DNA of 64,000 nucleotides from Hygrocybe punicea (taxonomy: Eukaryota > Basidiomycota > Agaricomycetes > Agaricales > Hygrophoraceae), in contig OY744473.1 of assembly GCA_963556145.1 (NCBI GenBank), forward strand, positions 1,736,001-1,800,000, read 5' to 3'. Position numbers and translations under genes: made by a program. Below are positions 46,575 through 57,689 of the stretch, in pieces (the stretch's first letter is position 1; each line of letters begins with the position of its first letter). The notes under the pieces were generated by a model. The model made no database searches. It was not told where the DNA came from and worked only from the letters and a program-made list of their open reading frames with translations.

Positions 46575-46749
46575 ACTTCACTTGTACATTAGTCAACTTT
46601 AAATGTCACAAATCGTATTTCAGGTCAGAGAGGCACGAAATGCTTTGATTTCAAAGGTAGGTACATTACAAATTCAAGGCAACATAATGGAAGTGGGCAA
46701 TAGGCCACGCTGCATGGCACACTAGTTTCATGACGAGAAAAACGACAAG

Positions 46750-48767
46750 TTAATGAGAGACGCCCAATACCATCACCCACTGCACATTTAGGGAAATACT
46801 CTTCAACAAATCATCAGAGCGTTTGAAGGTATTGATTGTGTGGCCAACCACAACGCAGGATTCTGCAGGAACATCACCTGGAAAGTGGGGGAGTTGCTGA
46901 AGTATTTTGAGGGTGTCGGTAAAGTCGGTTTTAACTTTCCGGGCATCATAGATTGGGACTATGAATACAAGCATCAAAAACGAAACCAAGGACATTGTGT
47001 GAGAGAGAATAAAACTAACCAATGTCATGGAATGACAGCGCAGTCTTTTGGTAAGATGGAGCAGGACGTCGAGTAAAAGGACTAGACTGCATGAATTTCG
47101 AAGAGGAAGCTTCTATTGAATATGAGTAAGGATTGATAACAGAGCATTGAATGTATACTCACTGCTAGGAGATGCATCCATCCCACTTGCCGCTGTCGTC
47201 GAGAAGGACAGAAAGTCCTTATATAGTTGTGCACAAAATTCCGCCTCACCAGTGACCATTCCAATGGCGCCAACATACCGCTCCCATTCTCCTGAAAATA
47301 ACGCCCCTTGGATAACTTTGATCGGTTTTGTGTTCCCACCAACTTTTGGCTCATCAAGGAAGCATGAATCGACTAGAATGACAGAAGTGAAGATTGTTGG
47401 GATGGCACCAGCAACGGAGTGGAAGAAACTACGCCCAAATGCTCCAGTAGAGATATTGGCGGGATCGTCACGAGAAAGATTCGAGTACTTTCCAGATCGA
47501 ACAAAGGTCACTGCGGAGAACACCAAACTGTTATGCGATGTGAATTGTCTTTAACCGTCAAGTCCTAGTTGACAGCTTACTTTTGGTTGACCTTGCGAAT
47601 GTTGCTGATGACATCGCTATATTGAGGATTTCCATTCCCTATGGCACTAGACCAAGATACCATGGCCGCTGCCCTGTTCAATATTTAACATTGATTCAGA
47701 AGATAAAACTGAATAGTTACTTAATGTTGACACAGTCCTTATATGTATCGACCAACTGAGGGTCTCTTGTACCAATGTCGGACTCATCCGTGTTTGGAGA
47801 CCATATACTAAAGCAAGGGCATCAATTAAAAAAATAATAGAGAGATGTAATGTACCTGGTGATTTGGTGTTGTGCATATGTCACAGCTCCATCATCGCTA
47901 CTGGAAACATTGTCGTCACTGATATCACAAAGACGGGTAGTCTTTGTGACTTTGGAGGAAATCGCCTTCATGGTTTTGACAGATGTATCAGAGTTGCTGA
48001 TCATTTATTAATATATGAAGGACAAGAATCATATGAAGTATCATACCGAAGACCATTATCTGCATTTGATTTCTTAGAACCGAATTCGAGTTTTGTGATA
48101 GGCCTACGACATGTCTAACATATGACCAATTATTCAATTTCCAACTCACATGAATGTTTCGTCGCTGTCATCATCCTCATCATGTAATTGATGCTGCTTT
48201 GACTTTGACTTCTTCGATGGAGAAGAGAATTTACTATATAAAACAATTAAATAATACACAAATATAAAAGACATTATTTAGAGCTACTGACCTGTCTTCC
48301 TCTTCCTCTGAAGCATGCTGCCTTTTCCCGCTAAATATAAAGAATATTAGATGGCATGAACAGTATAAATTGAACTTGCAAACCTTGCTCTATTGGTGGT
48401 CTTCCTGGACCGCCTATATTACTGAAGTAAATCAATAGTATCTGAAAATACAATTCATGAGACGCACCTCATAGACGAGACAGGTTTGACAATGCTAGCG
48501 ACGCTATTAACACTAATAATGTCTTCTTCGGAGTTGGCAATACTACTGGCGGTTTAGTTGTGGTGGATGAATCAGAATATTGGAATAGACACGTACACTT
48601 CTTCATCGACAAGCTTGGTGGTTGTGACCTTCTTACCCTTCCTAGAAACAACAGTATGACCTTTGTTCAGAACAAACAGCAATACATGAAAATAAATATA
48701 CATACGAAACGGCGCTTGATCGAGCTTTGGACTGAGTCTTCACATTCGCAGACTTCTTAGGGGCCAT
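46750..48767 (-). CDS. Helitron cargo gene c: hypothetical multi-exon protein
   Basis: The start is ATG 48767 (MAPKKSANVKTQSKARSS), a Lys/Ser-rich N-terminus built from many short exons with 45-60 nt introns (gtatgt at about 48704, gtacgt near 48590, gtgcgt near 48470, gtttgc near 48385). The central part (47526-47110) reads FVRSGKYSNLSRDDPANIS, VDSCFLDEPKVGGNT, GEWERYVGAIGMVTGEAEFC. The last exon (about 46985-46750) reads VPIYDARK, LPHFPGDVPAESCVVVGHT and NVQWVMVLGVSH, then stop. That last module is familiar from repeated hypothetical proteins of agarics. No catalytic motif is recognised. The exon model is partial. Confidence 0.5.
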
Positions 48768-49671
48768 TGCAAAGATAAGAGCTTTAAGGTGTGCAATGAA
48801 TCTGTGCGAGATATTATAGATGAATGAGGGGTCAGATGTGGACGATACCATTGGGCTCTCATCGCTATTTAAGTATACTGAGACAGATCAAAAACAATAA
48901 AAAGGCCGTTTATAGATATCACACCGACAGGTACAAAAACCACATCTGCTGATGGTTTAAAGGAGAACTATTCGGACCATAGCGCCATAAAAATGCAAAA
49001 CATCAGGGACATTCCCCATGATGTAGAACCGATGATTGACCAGCTGTTACGCTCAGCGTCATCCAACAACATGGATATGGATTACTGGTATGCAGAATAA
49101 TCAAACACTAAATCTAATTAGGGTTTGGGAATGTAGAACAGCTGTCACCACATGGAGCTGATCATAAGATCATATCACCGCCAAATCGAACATGGAAATT
49201 TATGTGACATATATACTCATTTCCAAACAAATATAAACATTGGATCAACTATACTGACACTTGCATCGGAACAAACATTCTGAATGAATAGGGGTTTCCT
49301 TTCAATGCTGTACAATAAGGAGGTCAAGAATTGCCAATAGGTGTGGATGTATATCCTGTCCTATGAAAATGGAAGAAAACAATAGGAATCTATTGAGAAG
49401 ATCTGCAAAATAAAAATGCAAACACCATACAAACATCACAAGTTTGTGGAGAATGAACATGATGCACTGTCGTAATATCAATAACGATCGAAAACAAATC
49501 ATGATAAAACAGTCGGAAATGGTGCGTGAATTATACCCCCCTGTTCCCACTTCGCAAATGGACACCTATTACGATTTCAAAACAGCATGTCAGTACATAT
49601 TCTATTGAAGGAATTCATATATTCAACTCTACTATACAGCTGAACGTTTAAGCAATCTCATATCTACACGG

Positions 49672-51386
49672 ATGGACAATGATGACAGCCAACTTGCCAA
49701 TTCTACAAATGTATGTTCAATTCTTACGATGTACACTGTGTTTCATTACATTTGCAGATTTCGAATATCAATGTAGTGCGTAATGACTCACCGGATTGCT
49801 GGAAACTTACACGGCCGAGCACCGATACCACTGAGCATGAAGAGCTTGTCTTAAGCTTACAGGCGATATTGGTGGCCAAAGACCTACCACCAATCATCAG
49901 CAGGTAGATTATATCATCATCTAGAATCATAAACAATTAATTTACATATGTTTTTCAGACCGCCCAAACGTCAAACACCGTTTCTCCATCAAAGCATCCT
50001 TATCACAGGCCTCAACATACCATTATTCGAATCATATATTGACAACCTCTGAATCTTACACCAGAAACTTGGTCGTCACTTCCCAGAACGTGCAATGCTG
50101 GACTTCACATCAACCACCTATATTGAATACACTGCATTATCTATTGGCACCCGATATTTCACTGACCGCCGACATGACAAAGTTTCATACAATATTCCAT
50201 TCGAACACAATGTCGATCCCAAAGGCATACTGTCATCAATGAGCAATTATGGCCAGTCAGGGGTACACCCGCAGTGCTCTGGGGCTGTACTCGGACCCGT
50301 ACCCGTCACGGGTACGTACCCGAGGCCAAAAGTACGGGTATGGCACGGGTTTTGCAGGGGTACAGGAAGAAACATGCAAAATACCCCATTTTTACCTGTT
50401 TTTGGTGGTTTTTATGGTTATTGTGGACAGAATACTGGCCGGATCCCTTTAGTGTAAAGGAACACAATGTTTAGAATACTGTGAGGAGTGTTGAGAGCAT
50501 TTTTACATATTTTTACAAGCAATGATTCTCATTATATCCCTCAAAAACATGCAAAATACCCCATTTTTACCTGTTTTTGGTGGTTTTTATGGTTATTGTG
50601 GACGGAATACTGGTCGGATCCCTTTAGTGTAAAGGAGCACAATGTTCCGAATACTGTGGGGAGTGTTGAGAGCATTTTTACATATTTTTACAAGCAATGA
50701 TTCTCATTATATCCCTCAAAAATAGCGAAAAATACCCCAAAAATTGAGTTTTTGATGTTTCTTCTCCCAAAAAAAATACAGCCCATACCCGTGTGGGTAC
50801 TGCGGGTATTCTGAGGCTGGACTCGTACCCTTAACCCGTGGTACCCGTACTTTTAACCCCTGGGGGTATTGCATACCCTTGACCTGCCCTATGAGCAATA
50901 CTCGATACTTCCATGGGACAGACAATGAGGTCCTTTATTTCAAGTTGACGTCAGAAGGAGGACGGCATTGGTGAGTGCTCAGCACAACAATAGCTTGGCT
51001 ATTAATAATGACATAGATCATAGCTTTGTACCTGCCAGTCCGACTTGCTTCAGGATTGGTGACATTGTAGAAGTCCAGATAACAGTATCGGCGGTTCCAG
51101 TTAAGAACGACAAATTCAAGATGATTCTGAATCTGCGCTCATTAGCGCTGGTCAACAGCAAGTTTACTGAGGTAACAGACATATCTAATAATACAATGAA
51201 TAATAACTAATATACATCCAGAATGCAACGATAAGTCGAAACAAAGCATCTCAACCTTCTCGCAATACAATGACGGGGATTAATATCAAACGTAATGTGG
51301 GTTATGTCCAGTTGGCTGATGATGGTGAAGATGTCATAGAAACCCGTAGATGTTTGACCAACCTCAGGATGAATGAAGCCGATTAA
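49672..51386 (+). pseudogene. Helitron cargo gene d: hypothetical protein split by a MITE
   Basis: The start is ATG 49672 (MDNDDSQLANSTN). Introns follow at about 49710-49756 and 49906-49959, then PFLHQSILITGLNIPLFESYIDN, HFPERAMLDFTSTTYIEYTA and IPFEHNVDPKGILSSMSN. There the hAT-like MITE 50248-50891 interrupts, and the frame resumes exactly at 50900 with TRYFHGTDNEVLYFK. Next come PTCFRIGDIVEVQITVSAVP, KFKMILNLRSLALVNS, an intron (51171-51220) and a last exon ending at TAA 51384-51386. An in-frame TGA lies at 50050. No known domain; the GDIVEVQ module is one I associate with repeated agaric genes, from memory only. Confidence 0.55.
50248..50891. mobile_element. hAT-like MITE, TAGGGC family, copy 2 (with internal duplication)
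   Basis: A 644-bp inverse relative of 213-664, with target duplication TGAGCAAT at 50240-50247 and 50892-50899. It is about 190 bp longer because a block around AAACATGCAAAATACCCC is present twice (about 50370-50540 and 50546-50720). It interrupts cargo gene d. Confidence 0.85.
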
Positions 51387-51565
51387 GATCTATTATAATT
51401 ACATTGTACGGTCACATACGAACATCAATTTTATATAATATTATGTTCTGCAATACATTCACAAGTGAAATAACAACACAAATAGTTTCATAAAGTGACG
51501 GGACATCTGAGTATTATTTAATTGTAAAAGGTCCTCAGTACATGTACCCACATCCAAGATACATG

Positions 51566-51850
51566 CAATATATTGTTCGTAAAAGTGTTTGTGCATGAGC
51601 AATGCCTCAGACTAAAGCTGGGACACTTGTCGAACAGTTTTCGAACACTGTTTGGCCAGTTCGACAAGTGTGTACTGTTCACATTATTAACAATTCCAAC
51701 AAACCCAGTACTTCTTAGCTAGTATATTGTAGATACGTGCCATATATTGTTAATACAAGTGTTTGTGCATGAGCAATGCCCCAGACTAAAGCTGGGACAC
51801 TTGTCGAACAGTTGTCGAACACTGCTCAGCATGTTCAACAAGTGTGCACT
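51566..51850. repeat. Two-copy repeat with the TGTCGAACA dyad near the Helitron 5' end
   Basis: Two copies about 174 bp apart of AAGTGTTTGTGCATGAGCAA followed by AAAGCTGGGACACTTGTCGA and a short dyad. The dyad is the one in the 104-bp array at 43680-44460. 51851-52198 holds no gene and ends at the Helitron 5' terminus. Confidence 0.7.
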
Positions 51851-52198
51851 GTTTGCATTTAACCATTCCATTGCACTACCAATGCATTCAATAGTTGTAC
51901 AAAGTTGTCAAACATTTGCGGCTTGCAACTGCGATGCAACCATGCTATAACAGTATCTATTCCGAAATTGGCATCTGTGATCTAGGCAGTTGTGATCCGG
52001 CTGCCTTATTGTACTTGCTAATTGGGACAACAAATTCTCACACTCAACTCCGCCCAGTCACATGGTTTCATAGTTATTCCCAGGGCTTCAAAATTGTTCC
52101 CACAGTTTGGAAATTTTGTTCCCACAGCTTGGCAAATTAGAGTGTGACCCTGAGTTGAAAAATCCACCGTATAGAACGATTCCCTTATAGGGACTCGT

Positions 52199-53971
52199 AA
52201 CCAGATAATCTTCGACCCATTGTATTAAATGGTCCTTGAAGACTCCTTTAATCAATTGATGAAGGATGTCGAGGGCTAGAAGTTCGTGTATGTCTGCCCA
52301 TGGGAACCCATCTGTAAAATGCTGAACAAGAAGGTGAAACAATGATCAAATATATTCACAACGATCAGACCTTGATGTCGCCTGAAATGCCATAGTCGTC
52401 TCTTGCGACTTGCAATCCAAATGCTTCGATAACAGTTTGGGTATGCTGGTATGTGCGAGTGATTCCAGGGTGGTCCATGCCATCTGGTACAACCAGGCAT
52501 TTTGCACACCAGCCTTGAACAACAGACGAGACAAGAATTTGTTCTTGATAGTCGGCGATATATGGTCCGATACCATAAATTGCCTTGCGAAAGTGGCCGT
52601 TCCAACATTTGACCACTTCTGGTGTGGTCATAGCCGGCTTGAGCGGGTCAAGTATTTTGGCAAGTGACGCGTGAAACATCTGTCGCTTGAATAAACGGAA
52701 ATTTTCCTTGTCGGCATCTTGTCGCTCAGTTGCGCATGAGGGGTATGTAAGTGAGGATAATTGTCATAATAGCATGCAGATTGACCTTTGGGTTGCGCCA
52801 GAAAACCTACAACAACAACTGCATCTCCATGAGCGCGTCGAACTGTGCTGTGCACATTTCCGATCGAGAGGTAGAGGGGATGGTACACCGTATCACCTGT
52901 CCCAACGGACACTACAGTTTTGTCGCTACCTAGTACTACTGGCACAAACATTGACCCATGTGTACTGGGGTCCTCAGCAATGATGTCCTAGCGATATGAT
53001 GAGTTTACGTGCCGTGACAACCAGTGGTTGCTTACCGCTTGACGCCACGCCCAGTCGCCTGACATGAAATTGTCGTACTGCCGTTCACTACTGGTGTTGT
53101 ATGCACGATACGGTGTTGGGTTGATTGAACCATCGAAACTGGTGTTCGCAAGGATATTGCGCACGATCTCATGTGGATTGCGGTACCACACTTTGTATTC
53201 CTTATTCATCCATGAAGGGACCTTGTTGACAGGCTTGACTCCTTCATACTTGAGTTTGAAGCTCTCCCATTCGACGTCACCCAATTTTGATGAATCGATT
53301 GTCTTGTACAAGTCTTTCGCTGACTCAAATGGTGCCTCAGCACCATGAGGGAGTGCAGATGCATTCCAAAGATCCATTAGGGTATCGATTTGCTGTCCCG
53401 GCATCTGATTGCGAGAGTACAGAAATTCGGCTAATTCAAATGCCACTCTGTTGTCAAAAGGTGCCCACTCATCAGCCGGTGGATCCTCTTCAACACGTGG
53501 TGAGGAATTTGGCGGTAGAAAGTTGCCGTTGATGTTACATGGTACCGCTACACAAATTGGCCCAAGTTCAGCAGTTGACAGTGTATATACCATCACCTAC
53601 TTACCGTTTAGCAATGCATGATATGCCATATCATTTCCTGAAGCACCTCTTGGTGATGCTTCACCTGTGACATCATCTGAAGCCATATCAATGTCTCCGT
53701 CCATGTCACCGGCTTGGTCATCCAAGGAACGGATGTCCCCCTGAGAGTTATCAGACGAATGGGTGTCCTCATCAACTTGATCGTGGACAGAGGTAGTAGC
53801 TGGTTGAGCCGGAACAGGTAATTTCGCATGAGCCTGATGTTTGAGTTGGCCAGATTGGAGATGCTGGACACGGCGGTGTTGAGTGAGCCCAGACTGGTTA
53901 CGGAAATATCGACCACACGAGACACACGGTAAACGTAAGAGGGAGGTTTTGTGCTTTTGGAGCGTAGACAT
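52199..53971 (-). pseudogene. Plavaka-like transposase of element B, N-terminal part
   Basis: Starts at ATG 53971 (MSTLQKHKTSLLRL) with a C2H2 finger CVSCGRYFRNQSGLTQHRRVQH near 53930, then an acidic linker. An intron (about 53596-53540) leads to WAPFDNRVAFELAEFLYSRNQ, YKVWYRNPHEIV and FMSGDWAWRQA. A second intron (about 53034-52988) leads to DIIAEDPSTHGSMFVPVVLGSDKT and YLSIGNVH. A frame slip near 52740 precedes MFHASLAKILDPLKP and IYGIGPYIADYQEQIL; a third intron (about 52370-52315) precedes FPWADIHELLALDILHQLIKG and WVEDYLV at the Helitron junction. This is the typical N-terminal half of Plavaka-type transposases. The protein continues at 26282 as LIHGCARADEIL in the same frame. Confidence 0.82.
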
Positions 53972-54081
53972 GGTGGGTTCTGTTGACTGAGCCGAGTTGA
54001 CCTCACGTGCAATGATCTGAACTTGGAAAAAAAAAGGACATCAACTCATCCTTCTTTTTCACCTCAACGGTCACTCCTACT
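53972..54081. promoter_or_regulatory. Divergent intergenic spacer of element B
   Basis: A 110-bp spacer between the divergent transposase (minus) and accessory gene (plus). It parallels the 130-bp divergent spacer of element A. No specific promoter motif was recognised. Confidence 0.35.
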
Positions 54082-56452
54082 ATGTCAACGAAATCTTCCC
54101 AAGTACAAACTCACGCTGCTAATGCGGATCAGCACCCAGGAGAAATCATTGCCAAGAGAAAGCATCGTACCAAGGCAGAAATGGAGGCAGTGCATGCCGA
54201 ACAGCTTGCTGCGAAAGTTGAGAAGGATGCTCTCACAGCTGAGCTGATGAGGAACATCGCTCGCTTGGAGGACAAACTTGCTCAAAAAGACGCAAAGGAA
54301 CGGGCTGGGATTCAAGAGCAACCAAGGCCTCAACCACGGGCTGTGGCCTCATTATCGGGTGGCAAACCTCGCAATGAGAAAACGCCTAATGGAGAAGGGC
54401 AGTCAGTTGCAGAAAAGGGTGAATGCGATGCTTTACTGACTCAATGCTGCTGATTCTGAGATAGATGCGGTTGCGAAAGACACTGCAGGAGCGGCTGGCA
54501 AAGCTGCGATAGATGATGTCGTGGAATTTGAAGATGAACCTGTTGCTGGTTATTGAGATGATCCAAAGGACCTAACCTACGAACCACAGGCTCAGCAGCA
54601 GGCAGAGGAAATAAGCAACGAGGAGATGGGCCAGCCAATGAAGAAGAACAGAGTTCAGAAGGGGGACAAGCGAGCAGCCGTCAAGGCGTACCGGAAGGTG
54701 GTGGAAGTAAAGGAAGAACAAGAGCGTGAGTACCAATTTCGCATCCTGATTGTTGCAACGTTGAAGGCTGAAGGTTGTCTCAGATCAAAGTCACCCAAAT
54801 TGGAAGGTGCGACCACACAACCAACACATGTTGATTCTTGATGATATCACCCTTTTTTTTCACACCCGCAGTACTCTCGACAAGAGTGAGGTTGGTATCA
54901 TTGATAAATGGGCAACCGAAGTCCGCCAGATGGGTCAGCCCCCAAAGAGGACTCCTACGAGGAGTCTTCTTAGCAAGGATCACTCAGCTAGTCCTACAAA
55001 CTCCTCAAGTGCGGCTTCAAGTTCTTTCAGGCCCACGGCACACGGTCATTCTGGACTGTCCAAGAGCTCAGAACCAACCACAGTTGAAGGTGTAGATATC
55101 CCAGACTCGGATGTGGTTATTGCAAGATCGTCTAAGTCATCAAACCCGGTAATGTGGCTATTTTTTTTCATATAAAATGTCGTCTTAAATTCTGGTTAGG
55201 TCAGGATCAAGATTGAATATGCAACCATGACCGTGACCTCAATGACCAACATCAGTGAATCAGGCCGTCAAGGCCATGCCCACTTCACCAACCGCGATCT
55301 CCCTTTTGGTGCCCAAGATGCGAACGTTTGGCACCAAATTTTCATACCCACATACACCGTCTTCATCACAAATTACTCCAACCCGTGGACAATTGATGAC
55401 GACGACTCTGTAATAGCCCTGCAACATATCTGGGATGCCATTTATATGAACTGGGCCAACGTGGTCAACATCCCCTACAAGATTGGTTACATGGACAGTG
55501 TATTCTTCATCGTACGTTACTATGATCAGCTAAATGTAGATACTAATGTACACCGCTCAGTCCAATCAATGAATTTATGAATGGAGGGCGACATTCACAT
55601 CGGCTGCCCTGGCAGCAATCAATGACTACTTTTTGGCCACGCCTGAACTCAATACCAATGAAGCCCGTGCAGCATTTGCTAAACACCAACTCAAGAACTT
55701 TGCATTTCTTTTTGCCATTGCCGTTGGGAACGACAGAAATGTAAGCATATTTAAATCTAGTTCAATGCTAGCATAACAACCTGGAAAAAGGATTTCAAAG
55801 GCATATATCAAGGTCCCTTCGTTCTTCAAACCTTCAATGCACATTTCATGGCAATCCGCAATGCAATTAAAATTCCGGCAATCTCAAGGAGTTCGCTTGA
55901 GCCGAAGTCGGCGCTTGCGCTGTCAGCAGCAGCTGTGAGTACTGACATTTGTGGATGTGTGCACACTTACGGATGGGTTGCAAGTCCAAAAGGGCCCTTC
56001 GGCTGTGGGCCAATGGGGACCTCATGATCGCAAACGAGGAAGAACCTAACAAACTTACCGTGACAATAACCAAAGGCATCAACCCCGCCACTGGACAAGA
56101 CACAAAGGACATGGCATTCACGGAACAAAACTGGGGGAAAGCGACGTGGGGTTATCTTAGGTCTATCGAGAAAATGTCATCCGAGGCTTTCAAAGAGGTG
56201 ATTGAACTGACACAAGAATATGCTCGAAGTGGTCGTTACACGGATTCTCAGGGTTCAGTAGAGGAAGACGAGGAGCAAGAGCGTGCGGCTCTGATTGAAC
56301 CTGGCATGAATTGTACGTTTCTCAGCCTTACTTTCAGTTCCAGCATTCATGAGCTCTTACTTAGAATGCCAACCCCGTCAAAAATCGAGTCCGAGTCTCT
56401 CCCTGATCCCACCGTGACCCTCAATATGATTCCATCTGCTTGTTTTCCCTGA
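54082..56452 (+). pseudogene. Accessory gene of element B, multi-exon
   Basis: The start is ATG 54082 (MSTKSSQVQTHAANADQ), then a coiled-coil-like basic/acidic stretch (EMEAVHAEQLAAKVEKDAL). Later exons read QKGDKRAAVKAYRKVVEVKE, IIDKWATEVRQMGQPPKR, MTNISESGRQGHAHFTNRDL, IPTYTVFITNYSNPW, ATFTSAALAAINDYFL, PFVLQTFNAHFMAIRNAIK and RALRLWANGDLMIANEEE. The last exon ends with an acidic tail near 56315-56450. Introns of about 45-60 nt separate them (for example gtgagt near 55935). In-frame TGA codons at 54554 and 55570, and a slip near 54450, show decay. It is the second gene typical of basidiomycete Plavaka/CACTA-like elements; its function is unknown and a role in end recognition would be a guess. 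Confidence 0.55.
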
Positions 56453-56456
56453 CTTT

Positions 56457-56714
56457 TGCTTCCCTTTTCAAAGTAATACCACCGCTAGTACTACTACTAA
56501 TAGTACTAGTATACCGTGCACTGGCACAATTATATGGATTTTAGAGAAAAAATTATCTGTAAAGTTAAATAATTAAGTGTGATTAAGTACGATTAAGTAG
56601 ATGGACCTTCTTAATTCCACTTAATCACTTAACTACTTAAAAGGTCTTAATTTATGTAATAAGTCGGATTAAGTCAGATTAAGTCAAATCAAGTCAACCC
56701 GTGTTTTCCTGATG
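56457..56714 (-). repeat. Right terminal inverted repeat and subterminal repeats of element B
   Basis: Read inward from 56714: CATCAGGAAAACACGGG, then repeated TTGACTTAAT, TAAGTGATTAAGTG and similar motifs to about 56540. It mirrors 15762-15905. Confidence 0.8.
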
Positions 56715-56716
56715 CA

Positions 56717-57455
56717 CGTGGACTGAATTTACACATATAGATTGTATGTGATCAATTCCATCCACCCCATCAAGCTAACAACCAAATGATATCAAAGATC
56801 AAGGGATTGCCGTGTGATCACCCTATCATCCACGGCACATTTTGGATCAGGATCTCAAGACCAGGATTGCTGCATACCTTGCAGTACTCATTGGCCAACG
56901 TCAGACCGAAGTCATGCACCGTCTCCCTGTTCATCTACCATTATGGGGCAAATTACGAATCCTGGGAGGTGGCGATTCAATCAGAACATTTTTTGTGATA
57001 TGAAAAAGCCGAGAGCCTCAACTCCATGATAATTCTTGCATTCGAGTGCGTATTCCGATTTATTTCTATGCATATTGCATTGAGTCACGGACCTTGCGCA
57101 GTATGAAATTACCTACAAGGGAACATCTGATTTAATTGTGAAGACTCTCAACTACAGCGTTCTGGAGAAGATCCTCGAGTTTGCCCCAGGGCAGGATAAT
57201 TTCTGGGGCATCTTACAAGGCAAAGATCTGCTCTTAGCTGTTATCACCCCATTCAAGACCAATGGGGAGGATGCAGCACTCAAGTGTGTTTCTTACAAAT
57301 CCTGTGGTGCAATGCTCGTCACAGACTTGAGGAATGTCAAGTCAAGCATGGGTCGGGTGGAAGGACGAAGGAAGTGGGGTTTAATCGATCGAGCTCTTGC
57401 ATTGGTTCGGCCAAGGTTTGTTACTGATGAAGTGGATGATTCGGACGAGGAGTGA
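56717..57455 (+). pseudogene. Tnp2-like transposase of element A, C-terminal part
   Basis: This continues the Tnp2 frame from 15761. After a stop-broken stretch it reads LDQDLKTRIAAYLAVLIGQ, LPLWGKLRILGGGDSIR, then an intron-like segment (about 57000-57100) and YEITYKGTSDLIVKTLNYSV. It continues FWGILQGKDLLLAVITPFKT, MLVTDLRNVKSSMGRVEG and RKWGLIDRALALVRPRF, ending in an acidic tail at 57455. The TDL...GRV...KWGLIDR block is the usual C-terminus of Tnp2-type basidiomycete transposases. Its position 41 kb from the rest is the main proof that element B inserted into element A. Stops near 56760-56815 and a slip near 57000 show decay. Confidence 0.75.
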
Positions 57456-57689
57456 TTGCAGTGACCGCCATGTATCTTTTTTTTTTGTACGACCAATACA
57501 TATTCAATGCTTTATATACAAAATTCAGTGTTTCTAATCTCCAGAAATTCAGTGAGCAACTGAAACAGTGCTCGAGCACGAAACTCCACATCAGGAAAAC
57601 CTGATATTACTTAATTTTGTCTTAGGGTGTCTTAGTGCATCTTGATCTTCTTAAAATTTGTAATTAAGATGATCAAGAAACTGTACTTA

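Larger units (their letters stand above)
26287..52198 (-). mobile_element. Element C: Helentron-like Helitron with cargo genes
   Basis: A minus-strand Helitron inserted in the Plavaka gene of B. Its 3' end (left) has the Helitron hallmark hairpin GCCATgcaaagcaATGGC (26301-26318), ten bases before CTAG at 26287-26290. Its 5' end (right, 52198) begins ACGAGTCCCT next to host GGTT. A near copy of the 5' end (GTTACTCGTCCCT against GTTACGAGTCCCT) lies just inside the 3' end at about 26321-26333, like the subterminal inverted repeats of Helentrons. The target is T|T rather than A|T, also a Helentron trait. It encodes the Rep/helicase polyprotein and carries four other genes. Without nested insertions it is about 18.7 kb. 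Confidence 0.75.
15762..56714. mobile_element. Element B: Plavaka-like DNA transposon inside element A
   Basis: The inverted ends read CATCAGGAAAACACGGG at 15762 (plus) and inward from 56714 (minus). Both are followed by arrays of short subterminal repeats of ACTTAATC/GACTTAA type (15778-15905 and about 56560-56700). The flanks share the dinucleotide CA (15760-15761, 56715-56716), a possible 2-bp target duplication. Inside are a minus-strand Plavaka-like transposase (three blocks) and a divergent plus-strand accessory gene. Removing 15762-56714 plus one CA restores the Tnp2 reading frame. About 35 kb of its 41 kb is made of two further insertions, D and C. Confidence 0.85.
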
